64,000 nt of DNA from Sphingomonas yunnanensis (GCF_019898765.1 NZ_JAIOKB010000003.1:124001-188000); one strand, 5' to 3'. Shown: positions 1 through 8,617, counted from the stretch's first letter. The notes: generated by a model from the letters alone, not told the origin. Program-made: numbers and translations.

Positions 1-1
1 G

Positions 2-154
2 GCGCTGCAGCGCGCCTGGCGCCAGCATGGGCGATCATGGATCGGGCTCTATGGCCTGCGTCGCGCTCAGACCGCGGGGTGGACATCGGTCAGCGTGCCC
101 GTGCCTCGCGGCGTGCTCATGCAGGCCATCGGCGAAGCTATGTTCGTCAGCTGA
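2..154 (+). CDS. Possible 3' end of a gene entering from the left edge
   Basis: An open frame runs from the first bases to a TGA at 152-154, about 50 codons, with no start in the window. The residues (for example LQRAWRQHGRSWIGLYGLRR) are rich in Arg and Trp. I do not recognise the family. Coding character is only suggested by the uninterrupted frame; other frames are also open here, so it may be chance or a decayed fragment. Confidence 0.2.
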   Translation, partial: ALQRAWRQHGRSWIGLYGLRRAQTAGWTSVSVPVPRGVLMQAIGEAMFVS

Positions 155-706
155 GCAAAATGCCCGCTGAGGCGTCAGAACGAGTCGCGTTTAGGTCGAA
201 CGGCGCCGTTCTTCTCCCGGCGAGGTTGAAGCCGGAGTCGCTGCCGCCTAACAAGGCTTTGGCGGAATGCGCCGGAACACCCTTCTGCTCAATCGCATCT
301 GCGTGACGGCAGTGATTAGACGGTTGCTCATGGATGGCGACCTATCCCCTATTCAGAACCCCTCCGAGGCACCGGAGGTCGCCTTTGCCTTGACCCGCGG
401 GGTCCCCCGCCTCGTCGATGTAAACGGAGAATTGAGCGCGGATGGCCATCAACCGACTTTGGCGATAGGATCGGTCGGAGTCTCGCCCTTCCCAACGACC
501 TCCCCGCTAAGCAAGCGAGCGCAAGCACGGGGCACTATCCGGTTGATCGGAGCAGCTCACCGCGGCTCCCGCAGGCGCTACACCGTCCGCTGATGTTCGC
601 GAACGCGTTCGTCCAGCCGCATCTTGGCGTGGGAGTAGATGGGGTAGCGCTAGCGCTCAATCAGGGAAAAAGTCCAGCAGAATGAGCTGCTTACAAAGTG
701 AGAAGC
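155..706. other. Gap without a supportable gene, downstream of tRNA-Arg
   Basis: About 550 bases with short open frames only. None has a convincing start, ribosome binding site or recognisable product. The stretch lies directly beyond the 3' end of tRNA-Arg, a usual place for integrated elements to end. No integrase or duplicated tRNA tail is visible. Confidence 0.4.
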
Positions 707-783
<77 letters not shown>

Positions 784-819
784 CGGTCGGCTGCGACTAG
801 CAGGGTGTGCAGCGCCGCG

Positions 820-1206
820 CTACCCGCTTTTCGCAGCGCGACGCGCGATCGTCACCGGCTGGAACGGCGCCAGCCCGCAGCTCGCCCCGCGCGTCCCGCC
901 GCTGGCGTACAGCACGGTGATGATGTCCTGCGCGCACAATTGCCCGATCGAGGTGGCGTAGCCGAAGCGCCGCTCGAAGCCGAGCCCCGGGCAGGCCCGG
1001 GGCAGGGTCACTCGGTAATAACGGTCGCCGGTGGTGTGGAAGTCGATCACGCGGTCGCTGCGCACGAGGCTCTCGCGCAGCGCGGTGATCGGCACGCAGT
1101 TGCGCGCCTCGCCCGCGGGGAGCGCCTCCGGCACCGTCGGCCCGCGATCGCGCGCCACCGCTGCGCCCGACACCAGCACCAGCGTCACCGCTACCCAGCC
1201 GCGCAT
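820..1206 (-). CDS. Small secreted protein, DUF6491-like
   Basis: This 128-residue protein starts with a clear signal peptide ([20 protein letters not shown]), so it is probably exported to the periplasm. The mature part has the pattern of small sphingomonad proteins of the DUF6491 type: a C-V/I-P-I-T stretch near residue 37, then [29 protein letters not shown] and CGLAPFQPV. Four cysteines in the mature part could form disulfides. Function is unknown. It lies 10 bases downstream of nth on the same strand and may be cotranscribed. The family assignment is from memory of the pattern. Confidence 0.7.
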   Translation of the reverse strand: MRGWVAVTLVLVSGAAVARDRGPTVPEALPAGEARNCVPITALRESLVRSDRVIDFHTTGDRYYRVTLPRACPGLGFERRFGYATSIGQLCAQDIITVLYASGGTRGASCGLAPFQPVTIARRAAKSG

Positions 1207-1216
1207 CCTCGCCTCC

Positions 1217-1882
1217 TCACGTCGCGCGCGCCGCGGTCCGCTCGGGCCGTGGCGGCGTCTTGGGCTTGAACGCGCAGAGGTCCTGCTCGATGCAGCGCCA
1301 GCACTCGGGCCGCCGCGCCTTGCAGACGTAGCGGCCGTGCAGGATCAGCCAGTGGTGCGCGTGGACGCGGAACGGCGCCGGAGTCACCGCGTCGAGCTTC
1401 TTCTCCACCGCCAGCACGGTCTTACCGCGCGCCAGCCCGGTGCGGTTGCCGACGCGGAAGATGTGCGTGTCGACCGCGAAGGTCTCCTCGCCGAATGCCA
1501 CGTTGAGCACGACATTGGCGGTCTTGCGCCCGACGCCGGGCAGCGCTTCCAACGCGGCGCGGTCGCGGGGGACCTCGCCACCGTGCTGGTCGAGCAGCGA
1601 CTGGCTCAGCGCGATGACGTTCTTGGCCTTGGTGTTGAACAGACCGATCGTGCGGATGTGCTGTTTGAGCCCGTCGAGGCCGAGCGCGACCATCTGCGCG
1701 GGCGTGTCGATCTCGGCGAACAGTGCGCGCGTGGCGCGATTGACCCCGGCGTCGGTCGCCTGCGCCGACAACACCACCGCGACCAGCAGCGTGTAGACGT
1801 TGACCGACTCGAGCTCGGTCTCGGGATGCGGGTTGGCCTCGGCGAGGCGCCGGTAGAATTCGGCGACCTCGCGCCGGGTCAC
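1217..1882 (-). CDS. nth: Endonuclease III (DNA glycosylase / AP lyase)
   Basis: A 221-residue base-excision repair enzyme that removes oxidised pyrimidines and cleaves the abasic site. The helix-hairpin-helix is [13 protein letters not shown] (about residues 114-126), with the catalytic Lys at 120 and Asp at 138 in AVDTHIFRV. The C-terminal 4Fe-4S cluster motif C-x6-C-x2-C-x5-C is complete (C187, C194, C197, C203). I chose the GTG at 1882 because it overlaps the dapB stop by four bases (GTGA) and gives the family length. Translation is probably coupled to dapB. Confidence 0.96.
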   Translation of the reverse strand: MTRREVAEFYRRLAEANPHPETELESVNVYTLLVAVVLSAQATDAGVNRATRALFAEIDTPAQMVALGLDGLKQHIRTIGLFNTKAKNVIALSQSLLDQHGGEVPRDRAALEALPGVGRKTANVVLNVAFGEETFAVDTHIFRVGNRTGLARGKTVLAVEKKLDAVTPAPFRVHAHHWLILHGRYVCKARRPECWRCIEQDLCAFKPKTPPRPERTAARAT

Positions 1883-2607
1883 AGCCCGAGCACCTCTGCC
1901 ATGGCGTAGCGCCCCGGCGCGCGGCCGGCGAGCCACAGCGCCGCCTTGACCGCGCCGCGCGCGAAGATGCTGCGGTCCTCGCCGCGGTGGCCGAGCTCGA
2001 CCCGCTCGCCCTCGCCGGCGAACACGACCGAATGGTCGCCCACCACCGAGCCGCCGCGCAGCGAGGCGAAGCCGATCGTGCCCTCGGTGCGCGCGCCGAC
2101 CAGCCCGGCGCGGCTGTCGACTCGCACCTCGGCGAGCCGCGTCGCGCGCCCCGCCGCGGCGGCCTCGCCGAGCAGCAGCGCGGTGCCCGAGGGCGCGTCG
2201 ACTTTGTGGCGGTGGTGCATCTCGACGATCTCGATGTCCCACTCGGCGCCGAGCCGAGCCGCCGCCTCGCGCACCAACGTCTGCAGCAGCGTCACGCCGA
2301 GCGACGTGTTGCCGGTCTGCAGCACGGGGATGAGCGCCGCGGCCTGCTCGATCAGCGCGTGGTGCGTCGCGCTCAGCCCGGTGGTGCCGATCACGATCGG
2401 CGTGCGCGCCGCGACCGCGGCGGCGAGGTGCGGCTCGAGCGCGGCGGGGGTGGAGAAATCGACCAGCACGTCGGCGGCCTGGGCGAGCGGCACCGGATCA
2501 CCGCCGGCGTCGACTCCGCCAGCGACGGTACAGCCCTCGCCCTCGGCGATCGTCGCGATCGCGCGGCCCATGCGACCGTTGCTGCCGTAGATGCCGATGG
2601 CGGTCAT
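1879..2607 (-). CDS. dapB: 4-hydroxy-tetrahydrodipicolinate reductase
   Basis: A 242-residue NAD(P)H-dependent enzyme of the diaminopimelate/lysine pathway, which feeds peptidoglycan and lysine synthesis. The N-terminal nucleotide-binding motif is IYGSNGRMGRAI (residues 5-16). The catalytic and substrate-binding signature HHRHKVDAPSGTA lies in the middle. Length is slightly shorter than the E. coli protein (273) but typical of alphaproteobacterial forms. It is first in a dapB-nth pair, and its stop overlaps the nth start. The upstream gap to the wall-hydrolase gene is about 115 bases. Confidence 0.95.
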   Translation of the reverse strand: MTAIGIYGSNGRMGRAIATIAEGEGCTVAGGVDAGGDPVPLAQAADVLVDFSTPAALEPHLAAAVAARTPIVIGTTGLSATHHALIEQAAALIPVLQTGNTSLGVTLLQTLVREAAARLGAEWDIEIVEMHHRHKVDAPSGTALLLGEAAAAGRATRLAEVRVDSRAGLVGARTEGTIGFASLRGGSVVGDHSVVFAGEGERVELGHRGEDRSIFARGAVKAALWLAGRAPGRYAMAEVLGL

Positions 2608-2721
2608 GTCGCGTCACTCGTTCGGGGGCGGATCGGAGCACGCGCCTTCGCACGGCGCGCGCGGGAATGACAGTCGCGCGGCGATGGGCGTGGGACAGCG
2701 ACATCGTGGGCGCTGCGGCAC

Positions 2722-3393
2722 TCACGCTCGCACGTAGAACAGATGTGTCCCCACGCGCGCCACCTTGACCAGGGAGTTGCGCCAATAGGGTACCATCCAA
2801 TCGGTGTGGTAATGTGTGGCGCGGCCGATCTCGGCGTCGACCTCGCCCGCGAGCGCGCGCCGTGCCATCCGCCGCGCGCCGGTCCAGCCGGCGCGGACGG
2901 GACGGCGCCCGACCGACCCGTCGCACGTGAAGGAGAATTGGCAGCCGGTGTCGCGCGTCGAGCCCTGGAACACGACGCCGCACACCGTTTTGGGATAGCC
3001 CGGCGCGCGCACGCGGTTGAGCACCACCTGCATCACCGCGCGCTGGCCGCGGCGGTCGTCGCCCGCCTCGTACAGCGCCGCGGTGGCGAGACACTCGACC
3101 GCCTGCGCGCGCTCCGCCTCGCCGCCGCGGAAGCGGTAGCGCGACGCGGTGCGGCGGCGCTCGGCGTGGAGCGGGTAGGCCTGGTTGGAGGCGCGCGCGG
3201 CCTCGGCGCTCATCCGCGCCGCCGCGGGGCGCGGCGCGCGGGGATGCCAGCTGTCGAGCCAGCCGAGCGTCACCGCCGCGAGCGCGAAGGCACCGACGAT
3301 CAGCGGCCAGCTCAGCCACGCGCGCGCGCTGCGCCGGCCGCGCCGACGCGCCGGCCGCCGCCGCGCGGGAGAACGGGAGCGTCGCTGCGCCAT
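2722..3393 (-). CDS. SleB-like cell wall hydrolase
   Basis: A 223-residue protein with a very basic N-terminal tail (about 30 residues, mostly Arg) followed by one membrane segment (WPLIVGAFALAAVTLGWL), so it is likely membrane-anchored with a periplasmic catalytic domain. The C-terminal half fits the Hydrolase_2 (SleB/CwlJ) family: CLATAALYEAGDDRRGQRAV, VLNRVRAPGYPKTVCGVVFQG, CQFSFTCDG and the late ATHYHTDWMVPYW segment. The usual Glu of ALYFEARGE-type motifs is present as LYEAG. It probably cuts peptidoglycan glycan strands. It stands alone, upstream of dapB on the same strand. Confidence 0.85.
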   Translation of the reverse strand: MAQRRSRSPARRRPARRRGRRSARAWLSWPLIVGAFALAAVTLGWLDSWHPRAPRPAAARMSAEAARASNQAYPLHAERRRTASRYRFRGGEAERAQAVECLATAALYEAGDDRRGQRAVMQVVLNRVRAPGYPKTVCGVVFQGSTRDTGCQFSFTCDGSVGRRPVRAGWTGARRMARRALAGEVDAEIGRATHYHTDWMVPYWRNSLVKVARVGTHLFYVRA

Positions 3394-3444
3394 CGCCGCG
3401 CTGTACCGCGCCGCGCCGCGCCGGGGAAGTTGCTGCCGCGGCCG

Positions 3445-3984
3445 TTACCGGCGGGTGAGATGCGCGACGAGGGCGTCGGCGGCGGCGCGGTGGCGGCCGA
3501 AGCAGATCAGCGACCGCCGCGCCACCTCGTGCGGCTCGAGCCGGTAGAGCAGCGCTACGCGCCACCCGCGCCAGTCGCGCTGGAGCATCGCCGCGGTAAT
3601 CTGCTCGGGGGCAAGCCGCACGACCTGGTAGGCGGTGGAGCGATCGATCAGCCACACCAGGTTTCCCTCGGCGAGCGCGATCGCACCGGGCCCGGCGCGG
3701 CACCAGCGATGCGTGATCGCGGCGTCACCGGTCGCGGCGAGCCTCGCCGCGAGTGCGGCGGCGTGACGCCGTTCGACGCGACGCAGCAGGCAGAGCAGCG
3801 CGCCGGCGAGTGCGACCGCCAACGCCGCGGCGCGCGGGAGGCCGCTCCCCAGCGCCAGCAGCGCCGTGCCGGCGGCGACCGCGGCGGCGACGCGGCACCA
3901 GCGCGGGGACTCGTCGACGCGCCGGCTCGACACCAATGGCACCAGTTCGTGGTCGGGGAGCGGCGCGGTGCGGCGGAGCATCAT
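3445..3984 (-). CDS. Hypothetical membrane protein with two TM segments
   Basis: 179 residues, starting at an ATGATG pair. Two adjacent hydrophobic helices fill about residues 32-66 (VAAAVAAGTALLALGSGL and AAALAVALAGALLCLL), leaving a C-terminal cytoplasmic region of about 110 residues. The soluble part contains GNLVWLIDRSTAYQVVRLAP, which looks like a beta-rich PH-like or regulatory fold, but I do not recognise the family. It lies 51 bases upstream of the SleB-like hydrolase on the same strand and may be cotranscribed with it. Confidence 0.6.
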   Translation of the reverse strand: MMLRRTAPLPDHELVPLVSSRRVDESPRWCRVAAAVAAGTALLALGSGLPRAAALAVALAGALLCLLRRVERRHAAALAARLAATGDAAITHRWCRAGPGAIALAEGNLVWLIDRSTAYQVVRLAPEQITAAMLQRDWRGWRVALLYRLEPHEVARRSLICFGRHRAAADALVAHLTRR

Positions 3985-4085
3985 CCTCCATCCTAGCCGC
4001 GTCGCGGGTCATCGGCGGCGCGCGCTCGCCTGATCGGGTCGCGCCGCGGGTGCGCCGGCCGCCTTGGGCCGGCGGCGGGCTTGGC

Positions 4086-4358
4086 TCAGGCCTTGACGTG
4101 CTGCGAGATGTACTTGTTCATCTCGAACATGGTCACCTTGTCGCGGCCGAACACCTTCTTCAGCTTCTCGTCGGCGACGATCTCGCGCTTGTTCTCCGGG
4201 TTCTGCAGGTTGTTCGACTTGATATACTCCCATACCTTGCTGATGACCTGGCTGCGCGGCAGCTTCTCGTTGCCGACGATCGCGCCGAGCTCGGGCGAGG
4301 GCTGGACGGGCGCGTGGATCCCGCCGGTCTTGCTGCCGGTGGTGGTGGTGGTCGCCAT
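4086..4358 (-). CDS. SWIB/MDM2 domain protein
   Basis: A 90-residue protein that is almost entirely a SWIB domain: a threonine-rich leader (MATTTTTGSK), then PVQPSPELGAIVGNEKLPRS, VISKVWEYIKSNNLQNPENK, REIVADEKLKKVFGRDKVTM and FEMNKYISQHV. SWIB domains are known from eukaryotic SWI/SNF complexes and from chlamydial and proteobacterial small proteins; in bacteria a DNA-topology role has been proposed. A good Shine-Dalgarno (GGAAGG) precedes the ATG at 4358. It is divergent from folE, with about 130 bases between them. Confidence 0.92.
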   Translation of the reverse strand: MATTTTTGSKTGGIHAPVQPSPELGAIVGNEKLPRSQVISKVWEYIKSNNLQNPENKREIVADEKLKKVFGRDKVTMFEMNKYISQHVKA

Positions 4359-4487
4359 GGTCTTCCTTCCTGTTCGTGCCGGCCTGATCGGCCGGTCCTG
4401 CAAAGATGCCGCCGCCGCGACGATGCGCGAGCGTAACGGCGCGCCGCGCACTGGATCGCCGTCGCCGCGGCGTCTAGGGGAAAAAGC

Positions 4488-5114
4488 ATGAGCGACGACA
4501 CGCGACACACGCCGGACGACGGCGACCTGGTGGCCGCCACGGGCAAGATCCCCGTCCCCGAGGAGGTGGCCGAGGCGGTGCGCACGCTGCTGCGCTGGGC
4601 CGGCGACGACCCGACGCGTGAGGGGCTGCGCGACACGCCGCAGCGCGTCGCGCGCGCCTGGAAGGAATATTGCGCCGGCTACGCCGAGCATCCCGAGGTG
4701 CATCTCGCGCGCGTGTTCGAGGAGGTCGGCGGTTACGACGAGATCGTGCTGCTCAAGGACATCCCGTTCCAGTCGCACTGCGAGCATCACATGGCGCCGA
4801 TCATCGGCAAGGCGCACATCGCCTATCTGCCGCGCGACCATGTCGTCGGCATCTCCAAGCTGGCGCGCGTGCTCCACGGCTTCGCGCGGCGGCTGCAGGT
4901 GCAGGAGCGGCTCACCGCCGAGGTGGCGGATTGTATCTGGCACAACCTGCGCCCGCAGGGGGTCGCGGTGGTGATCGAGGCGAGCCACGCCTGCATGACC
5001 GCGCGCGGCGTGCGCACCCCCGGCGTCGGGATGGTGACGAGCCGGATGATGGGCGTGTTCCGCGACGATGATCGCAGCCGCAAGGAAGTGCTGGCGCTGA
5101 TGGGCCTGTCGTGA
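4488..5114 (+). CDS. folE: GTP cyclohydrolase I
   Basis: 208 residues. It converts GTP to 7,8-dihydroneopterin triphosphate, the first step of tetrahydrofolate and biopterin-type pterin synthesis. Zinc ligands are visible in [10 protein letters not shown] and in [12 protein letters not shown]. The [20 protein letters not shown] motif is typical of the family. A strong AGGGGA ribosome site precedes the ATG. The stop overlaps the next gene by four bases (GTGA), so folE, the reductase and folB form one operon. Confidence 0.97.
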   Translation: MSDDTRHTPDDGDLVAATGKIPVPEEVAEAVRTLLRWAGDDPTREGLRDTPQRVARAWKEYCAGYAEHPEVHLARVFEEVGGYDEIVLLKDIPFQSHCEHHMAPIIGKAHIAYLPRDHVVGISKLARVLHGFARRLQVQERLTAEVADCIWHNLRPQGVAVVIEASHACMTARGVRTPGVGMVTSRMMGVFRDDDRSRKEVLALMGLS

Positions 5115-5860
5115 CCGCGCGGCGCGTGCTGGTGACCGGCGGCGCCAGGCGGCTGGGCGCCGCGATCGCGCGCGCCGTCGCCGCGGCGGGGCACGTGCCG
5201 GTGATCCACTACGGCCGCTCGCGCGACGAGGCCGAGGCGCTCGCCGCCGAGCTGGGCGGCGCCGCGGTGCAGGGCGACCTCGCCGATACCGCCGGGCTGC
5301 GCGGCCTGCTCGATCGCGCGGGCGACGTCGATTCGCTCGTCAACAGCGCGTCGCAGTTCGACTATGACTCGCCCGCCGCGATCGATCCGGTGCTGGCGGC
5401 GCGGCTCCACGCGGTCAACGCGGTGGCGCCGGCGGTGCTCGCCGCCGCTCTCGCCGAGCGAGACGGCGCGCGCGCGGTGGTCAACCTGCTCGACCAGAAG
5501 CTCGCCAACCCCAACCCCGATTTCTTCAGCTACACGCTCTCCAAGGCGGCGCTGGCGAGCGCGACCGAGCTGATGGCGCAGGCGTTCGCGCCGCGCGTCC
5601 GGGTTAACGCGGTGGCGCCGGGGCTGACGCTGCCGAGCGGCGACCAGAGCGACGCCGCGTTCGACGCGGTCGCGCGCGCCAACCTGCTGCGCCGCCCGGT
5701 CGGCGCCGAGAACGTCGCCGCCGCGGTGGTCTACCTGCTGGAGGCGGAGAGCGTCACCGGGCAGACGCTCTACGTCGACGCGGGCCAGCGTTTCTGCCGC
5801 AGCGACCGCGACGTCATGTTCACGAAAGGCGACCTGGGGAGCGGGCGCCGGCATGGCTGA
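5111..5860 (+). CDS. Short-chain dehydrogenase, probable FolM-type pteridine reductase
   Basis: A 249-residue NAD(P)H-dependent reductase of the SDR fold. The cofactor motif [20 protein letters not shown] (residues 8-27) has the GGARRLG form typical of FolM / pteridine reductase 1 rather than the plain TGxxxGIG of most SDRs. The active-site pair is in [11 protein letters not shown] (YxxxK), preceded by SLVNSASQF. Its place between folE and folB supports reduction of a dihydropterin such as dihydromonapterin or dihydrobiopterin. The GTG start overlaps the folE stop. The substrate is inferred from motif and context only. Confidence 0.85.
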   Translation: MTARRVLVTGGARRLGAAIARAVAAAGHVPVIHYGRSRDEAEALAAELGGAAVQGDLADTAGLRGLLDRAGDVDSLVNSASQFDYDSPAAIDPVLAARLHAVNAVAPAVLAAALAERDGARAVVNLLDQKLANPNPDFFSYTLSKAALASATELMAQAFAPRVRVNAVAPGLTLPSGDQSDAAFDAVARANLLRRPVGAENVAAAVVYLLEAESVTGQTLYVDAGQRFCRSDRDVMFTKGDLGSGRRHG

Positions 5861-6197
5861 GTTCACCACGCTGATCGAGGACATGGCGGTGGCGATGCGG
5901 CTCGGCATCCACCCGCACGAGGCCGCGCCGCAGCGTGTGCTGCTGTCGGTGTGGCTGACCGTCGATTACCCCGGCGTACTCGCCGACACGATCGAGGCGG
6001 TGCTCGACTATGACCGCGTGCATGACGGGATCCGCGCGCTGGCCGACGAGGGCTTCGCGCTGCAGGAGACGCTGGTCGAGCGGGTCGCCGCGCTGTGCCT
6101 CGCGGATGCGCGCGTGCGGCAGGTGCGCGTCCGCTCGGTCAAGGCCGACGTGTACCCGGACGCGCGGGTCGGCTGCGAGATCGTGCGCCGGCGCTGA
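5853..6197 (+). CDS. folB: Dihydroneopterin aldolase
   Basis: 114 residues. It converts dihydroneopterin to 6-hydroxymethyl-dihydropterin and glycolaldehyde in folate synthesis, forming a multimeric tunnel-fold enzyme. Family features include the early IEDMAVAMRLGIHPHEAAPQ stretch (the usual GxxxxExxxxQ pattern), LDYDRVHDGIRAL and FALQETLVERVA. The ATG overlaps the end of the reductase gene by eight bases. It is the last gene of the pterin operon, followed by a hairpin at 6239-6266. Confidence 0.9.
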   Translation: MAEFTTLIEDMAVAMRLGIHPHEAAPQRVLLSVWLTVDYPGVLADTIEAVLDYDRVHDGIRALADEGFALQETLVERVAALCLADARVRQVRVRSVKADVYPDARVGCEIVRRR

Positions 6198-6238
6198 GGA
6201 TCGACCCTCGTCGCAGCCGAGACACGCGTGCACTATCC

Positions 6239-6266
6239 CGTCATCCCGGCCCAAGGCGGGATGACG
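6239..6266. repeat. 10-bp inverted repeat between convergent genes
   Basis: CGTCATCCCG at 6239-6248 is the exact reverse complement of 6257-6266, with an 8-base loop. It sits between folB and the convergent metallo-hydrolase gene. No T-run follows on either side, so it may be a weak bidirectional terminator or a unit of the CCGG-type palindromic repeat seen at 11098, 24935 and 26449. Confidence 0.65.
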
Positions 6267-6290
6267 AGCATTCACAGCAAAGCGCCCGGC

Positions 6291-7142
6291 TCAAAACACC
6301 GGACCCTCCCGCGCCGCAAGCAACTCGAACTCAACCGGGTCGTGCGCGCAGAACATGCGCACCTCGCCGGCATGATCCAGGGATAACCGCCGCAGCCGGC
6401 GCTGGTTGGCGAGGCGCGCGCTTCGATCGACCTCCATCAGTTTCTGGTATCCGCGCAGCCCCGGCGGGCAGTGATACTCCTCGCTGCCGACCTCGCCGCG
6501 GTAGAAATAAGCGTCGCCGGCGTGGAGCAGCCACTCGCCGCCGTCCTCCTGGATCGCGACCCCGGCATGGCCCCAGGTATGGCCCGCCAGTGGCACCAGC
6601 AGGAGCTCGGGCGGCAGCCCCTCGAGCTGGCGCACCGCGTCGAAGCCGAACCAGGGCTCACCCCCGCCCGCGGCGTAGAGCCGCCAATTCTCCGCCTCAT
6701 CCCATTGCTGCGGGCGATAGCGCCGCCGCCCGACGAAGGCGCCGCCGGCGCGCGCGTCCGCCACCTCGCGCTCGCGCGACAGCAGGTGGACCGCGGCGTT
6801 GGGAAAGTCCTCGATCCCGCCGGCATGGTCGAAGTCGAGGTGGGTCAACACGATGTGCCGCACGTCGGCGGGATCGAAGCCGCGCGCGATCACCTGGGCG
6901 CGCGCGGTCTCCTCGCCGCGTAGCTGCGGATGGCACAATTGGATGAAGAACTCGGCGAGGCGCTGGCGCGGCCGCGCCACGTCGCGCGTGCCATAGCCGG
7001 TGTCGACCAGCACCAGCCCCGCCTCGCTCTCGATCAGCAGGCAGTGGCAGACGAGATGTGCGCGCGCGCCGGCGCTGGTGCCGTCGAACAGCGCGCCGCC
7101 GGCGGGGCAGCAGGTGCCGCAGTTGAGATGATGGACTCGCAT
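6291..7142 (-). CDS. Metallo-beta-lactamase fold hydrolase, AHL-lactonase-like
   Basis: 283 residues. The di-metal motif is VLTHLDFDHAGGIEDFPNA (HxDxDH form), with later metal ligands in LVPLAGHTWGHAGVAI, LLHAGDAYF and CAHDPVEFE. This form is shared by N-acyl-homoserine lactonases of the AiiA/AttM group and related uncharacterised hydrolases. The N-terminus HHLNCGTCCP with three cysteines resembles a common sphingomonad subgroup of unknown substrate. It is cytoplasmic, with no signal peptide. The ATG overlaps the stop of the upstream small gene by one base (TGATG). A quorum-quenching role is possible but not shown. Confidence 0.85.
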   Translation of the reverse strand: MRVHHLNCGTCCPAGGALFDGTSAGARAHLVCHCLLIESEAGLVLVDTGYGTRDVARPRQRLAEFFIQLCHPQLRGEETARAQVIARGFDPADVRHIVLTHLDFDHAGGIEDFPNAAVHLLSREREVADARAGGAFVGRRRYRPQQWDEAENWRLYAAGGGEPWFGFDAVRQLEGLPPELLLVPLAGHTWGHAGVAIQEDGGEWLLHAGDAYFYRGEVGSEEYHCPPGLRGYQKLMEVDRSARLANQRRLRRLSLDHAGEVRMFCAHDPVEFELLAAREGPVF

Positions 7143-7363
7143 CAGGCGACCTCGATCTCGGCCGCGCTCGGGTGCGCGACGGCGCGCGCGTGCGGCGCGA
7201 GGCGGCGGCGGGTGCGCTCGTCGATCGCGGGCCGCGCGATCCGCCAGGCGCGTGCGGTCAGCAACGCGCCGCCGGCCAGCGCCAGCACGGCGGCGGCGCT
7301 CCAGCGCGTGGTGGTAAGTGGTGACGCCATCGTCTCGCTCGCTGCTGCGGGTGGGTGGGCCAT
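7142..7363 (-). CDS. Small single-helix membrane protein
   Basis: A 73-residue protein if the ATG at 7363 is used, 62 if the ATG at 7330 is used. One hydrophobic helix (WSAAAVLALAGGALLTARAW) is followed by a basic tail containing RPAIDERTRRRLAPHARAVA. Its stop overlaps the start of the metallo-hydrolase gene by one base, so the two are probably translated together. I do not recognise the family. Confidence 0.5.
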   Translation of the reverse strand: MAHPPAAASETMASPLTTTRWSAAAVLALAGGALLTARAWRIARPAIDERTRRRLAPHARAVAHPSAAEIEVA

Positions 7364-7447
7364 CAACGGCGGGGCGGGGGAGGCGTTGCGGTGAGATACC
7401 CCGCAAAGTGGCTGATTTGGGTTTAGGGTCAGTAAGTTGAGCTGGAA

Positions 7448-7590
7448 ATCCTTCCCGGCGCGGGGAGGGAGATTGCGCCGCGCAGCGGCATGGTGAAGGG
7501 GGGGGGCCACGAGCGGATATTGCGCGGCCGGCCCCAGCCACCATTCGCTCCGCGACTGGTCCCCCTCCCCGCGAGCGGGGAGGATGTGAG
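7448..7590. repeat. Composite CCCCGC palindromic repeat
   Basis: The stretch begins with a CCCGGCGCGGGGAGGG block and ends with CCCTCCCCGCGAGCGGGG. Between them are shorter inverted pieces with a G-run (AAGGGGGGGGGCCACGAGCG). The same plan recurs at 8618-8790 and 16224-16360. It fills the gap of about 290 bases between the small membrane gene and the muramidase gene. I see no coding potential. Confidence 0.75.
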
Positions 7591-7653
7591 AGGCCCTGTC
7601 CTACACGCCTTCGTTCCCGCTATGTTCCCTCCTCCACCCTGTCAGGAGGACCC

Positions 7654-8190
7654 ATGATCGACGAGCTCATCGACGCGGTGATCGACCGCGAGGGCGGCTA
7701 TGTCCGCCACCCCGCCGACCGCGGCGGCGCGACCCGCTACGGCATCACCGAGGCGGTCGCGCGCGCCAACGGCTATGTCGGCGACATGCGCCAGTTCGCT
7801 CGCCCCGCCGCGGTGGCGATCTACCGTCGCGCGTACTGGCAGCAGCCCGGCCTCGACCGCGTCGCGACGCGCGCGCCCCAGCTCGCCGCCGAGCTGTTCG
7901 ACACCGGCGTCAACATGGGGCCGGCGACCGCGGTGACCTTCCTCCAGCGCGCGCTCAACGCGCTCAACCGCGGCGCGAGCGACTATCCCGACGTGCCGCT
8001 CGACGGTCGCGTCGGCCCGGCGACGCTCGCCGCGCTCGACCGCTTCCTCGCCACGCGCGGCGCGGCGGCGCAGGCGGTGCTGGTCAAGGCGATCGACTCG
8101 CTCCAGGGCGAGCGCTACCTGTCGCTCGCCGAGAAGCGCCCCGCCGACGAGGCGTTCCTGTACGGCTGGCTCGCCCAGCGCGTCGGCTGA
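7654..8190 (+). CDS. Glycoside hydrolase family 108 N-acetylmuramidase (endolysin-like)
   Basis: 178 residues with the family hallmark early in the protein: IDAVIDREGGYVRHPADRGG (catalytic Glu in EGGY), then ATRYGITEAVARANGY and YRRAYWQQPG. The C-terminal half (DVPLDGRVGPATLAAL onward) is a small peptidoglycan-binding module. Such enzymes cut glycan strands in phage or gene-transfer-agent lysis modules. There is no signal peptide, so release probably depends on the adjacent holin-like protein. A good ribosome site (AGGAGG) is present. The holin gene begins 12 bases downstream. Confidence 0.92.
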   Translation: MIDELIDAVIDREGGYVRHPADRGGATRYGITEAVARANGYVGDMRQFARPAAVAIYRRAYWQQPGLDRVATRAPQLAAELFDTGVNMGPATAVTFLQRALNALNRGASDYPDVPLDGRVGPATLAALDRFLATRGAAAQAVLVKAIDSLQGERYLSLAEKRPADEAFLYGWLAQRVG

Positions 8191-8202
8191 GGGGAGGCGC
8201 AC

Positions 8203-8610
8203 ATGGCACTTCTCGACGGACTCGTCGCGCCGGTCGCTGGCCTGCTCGACAAACTGATCCCCGACCCCCGCGCGCGCGAGGCGGCCAAGCTGGAGCTGCT
8301 GCGGCTCGAGGGCACGCAGGAGCTGGAGCAGGTCAAGGCGCAGCTCGCCGCCGTGGTGGCGGAGGCGCAGTCGGCGGATCCCTGGACCAGCCGGGCACGC
8401 CCGAGCTTCCTCTACGTCATGTACGCACTGCTGTTGTGGAGCATCCCCATGGGGCTGATCGCGGCGACCCGGCCCGACATGGCGAGCGCCATCGCGCGCG
8501 GCATGAACGCCTATCTCGCGGGCTTGCCCGAGCCGCTCTACACGCTCTTCGCCACGGGTTATCTCGGCTACACCGTGGCGCGAGAGTGGGGCAAGGCGAA
8601 GGGGCGGTGA
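8203..8610 (+). CDS. GTA-type holin (3TM family)
   Basis: A 135-residue membrane protein with an amphipathic start, a charged coiled segment (AKLELLRLEGTQELEQVKAQ) and hydrophobic segments around FLYVMYALLLWSIPMGLIAA and LYTLFATGYLGYTVAREWG. The segment DPWTSRARPSFLYVMYALLL is typical of the holin family described for gene transfer agent release. It directly follows the muramidase gene, forming a two-gene lysis cassette. No phage structural or packaging gene is nearby in the window. Confidence 0.87.
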   Translation: MALLDGLVAPVAGLLDKLIPDPRAREAAKLELLRLEGTQELEQVKAQLAAVVAEAQSADPWTSRARPSFLYVMYALLLWSIPMGLIAATRPDMASAIARGMNAYLAGLPEPLYTLFATGYLGYTVAREWGKAKGR

Positions 8611-8617
8611 CGGAGTA

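Noticed and set aside
267..593. A 108-codon frame near the left edge
   Set aside because: No ribosome site; the mixed residues resemble translated non-coding sequence.
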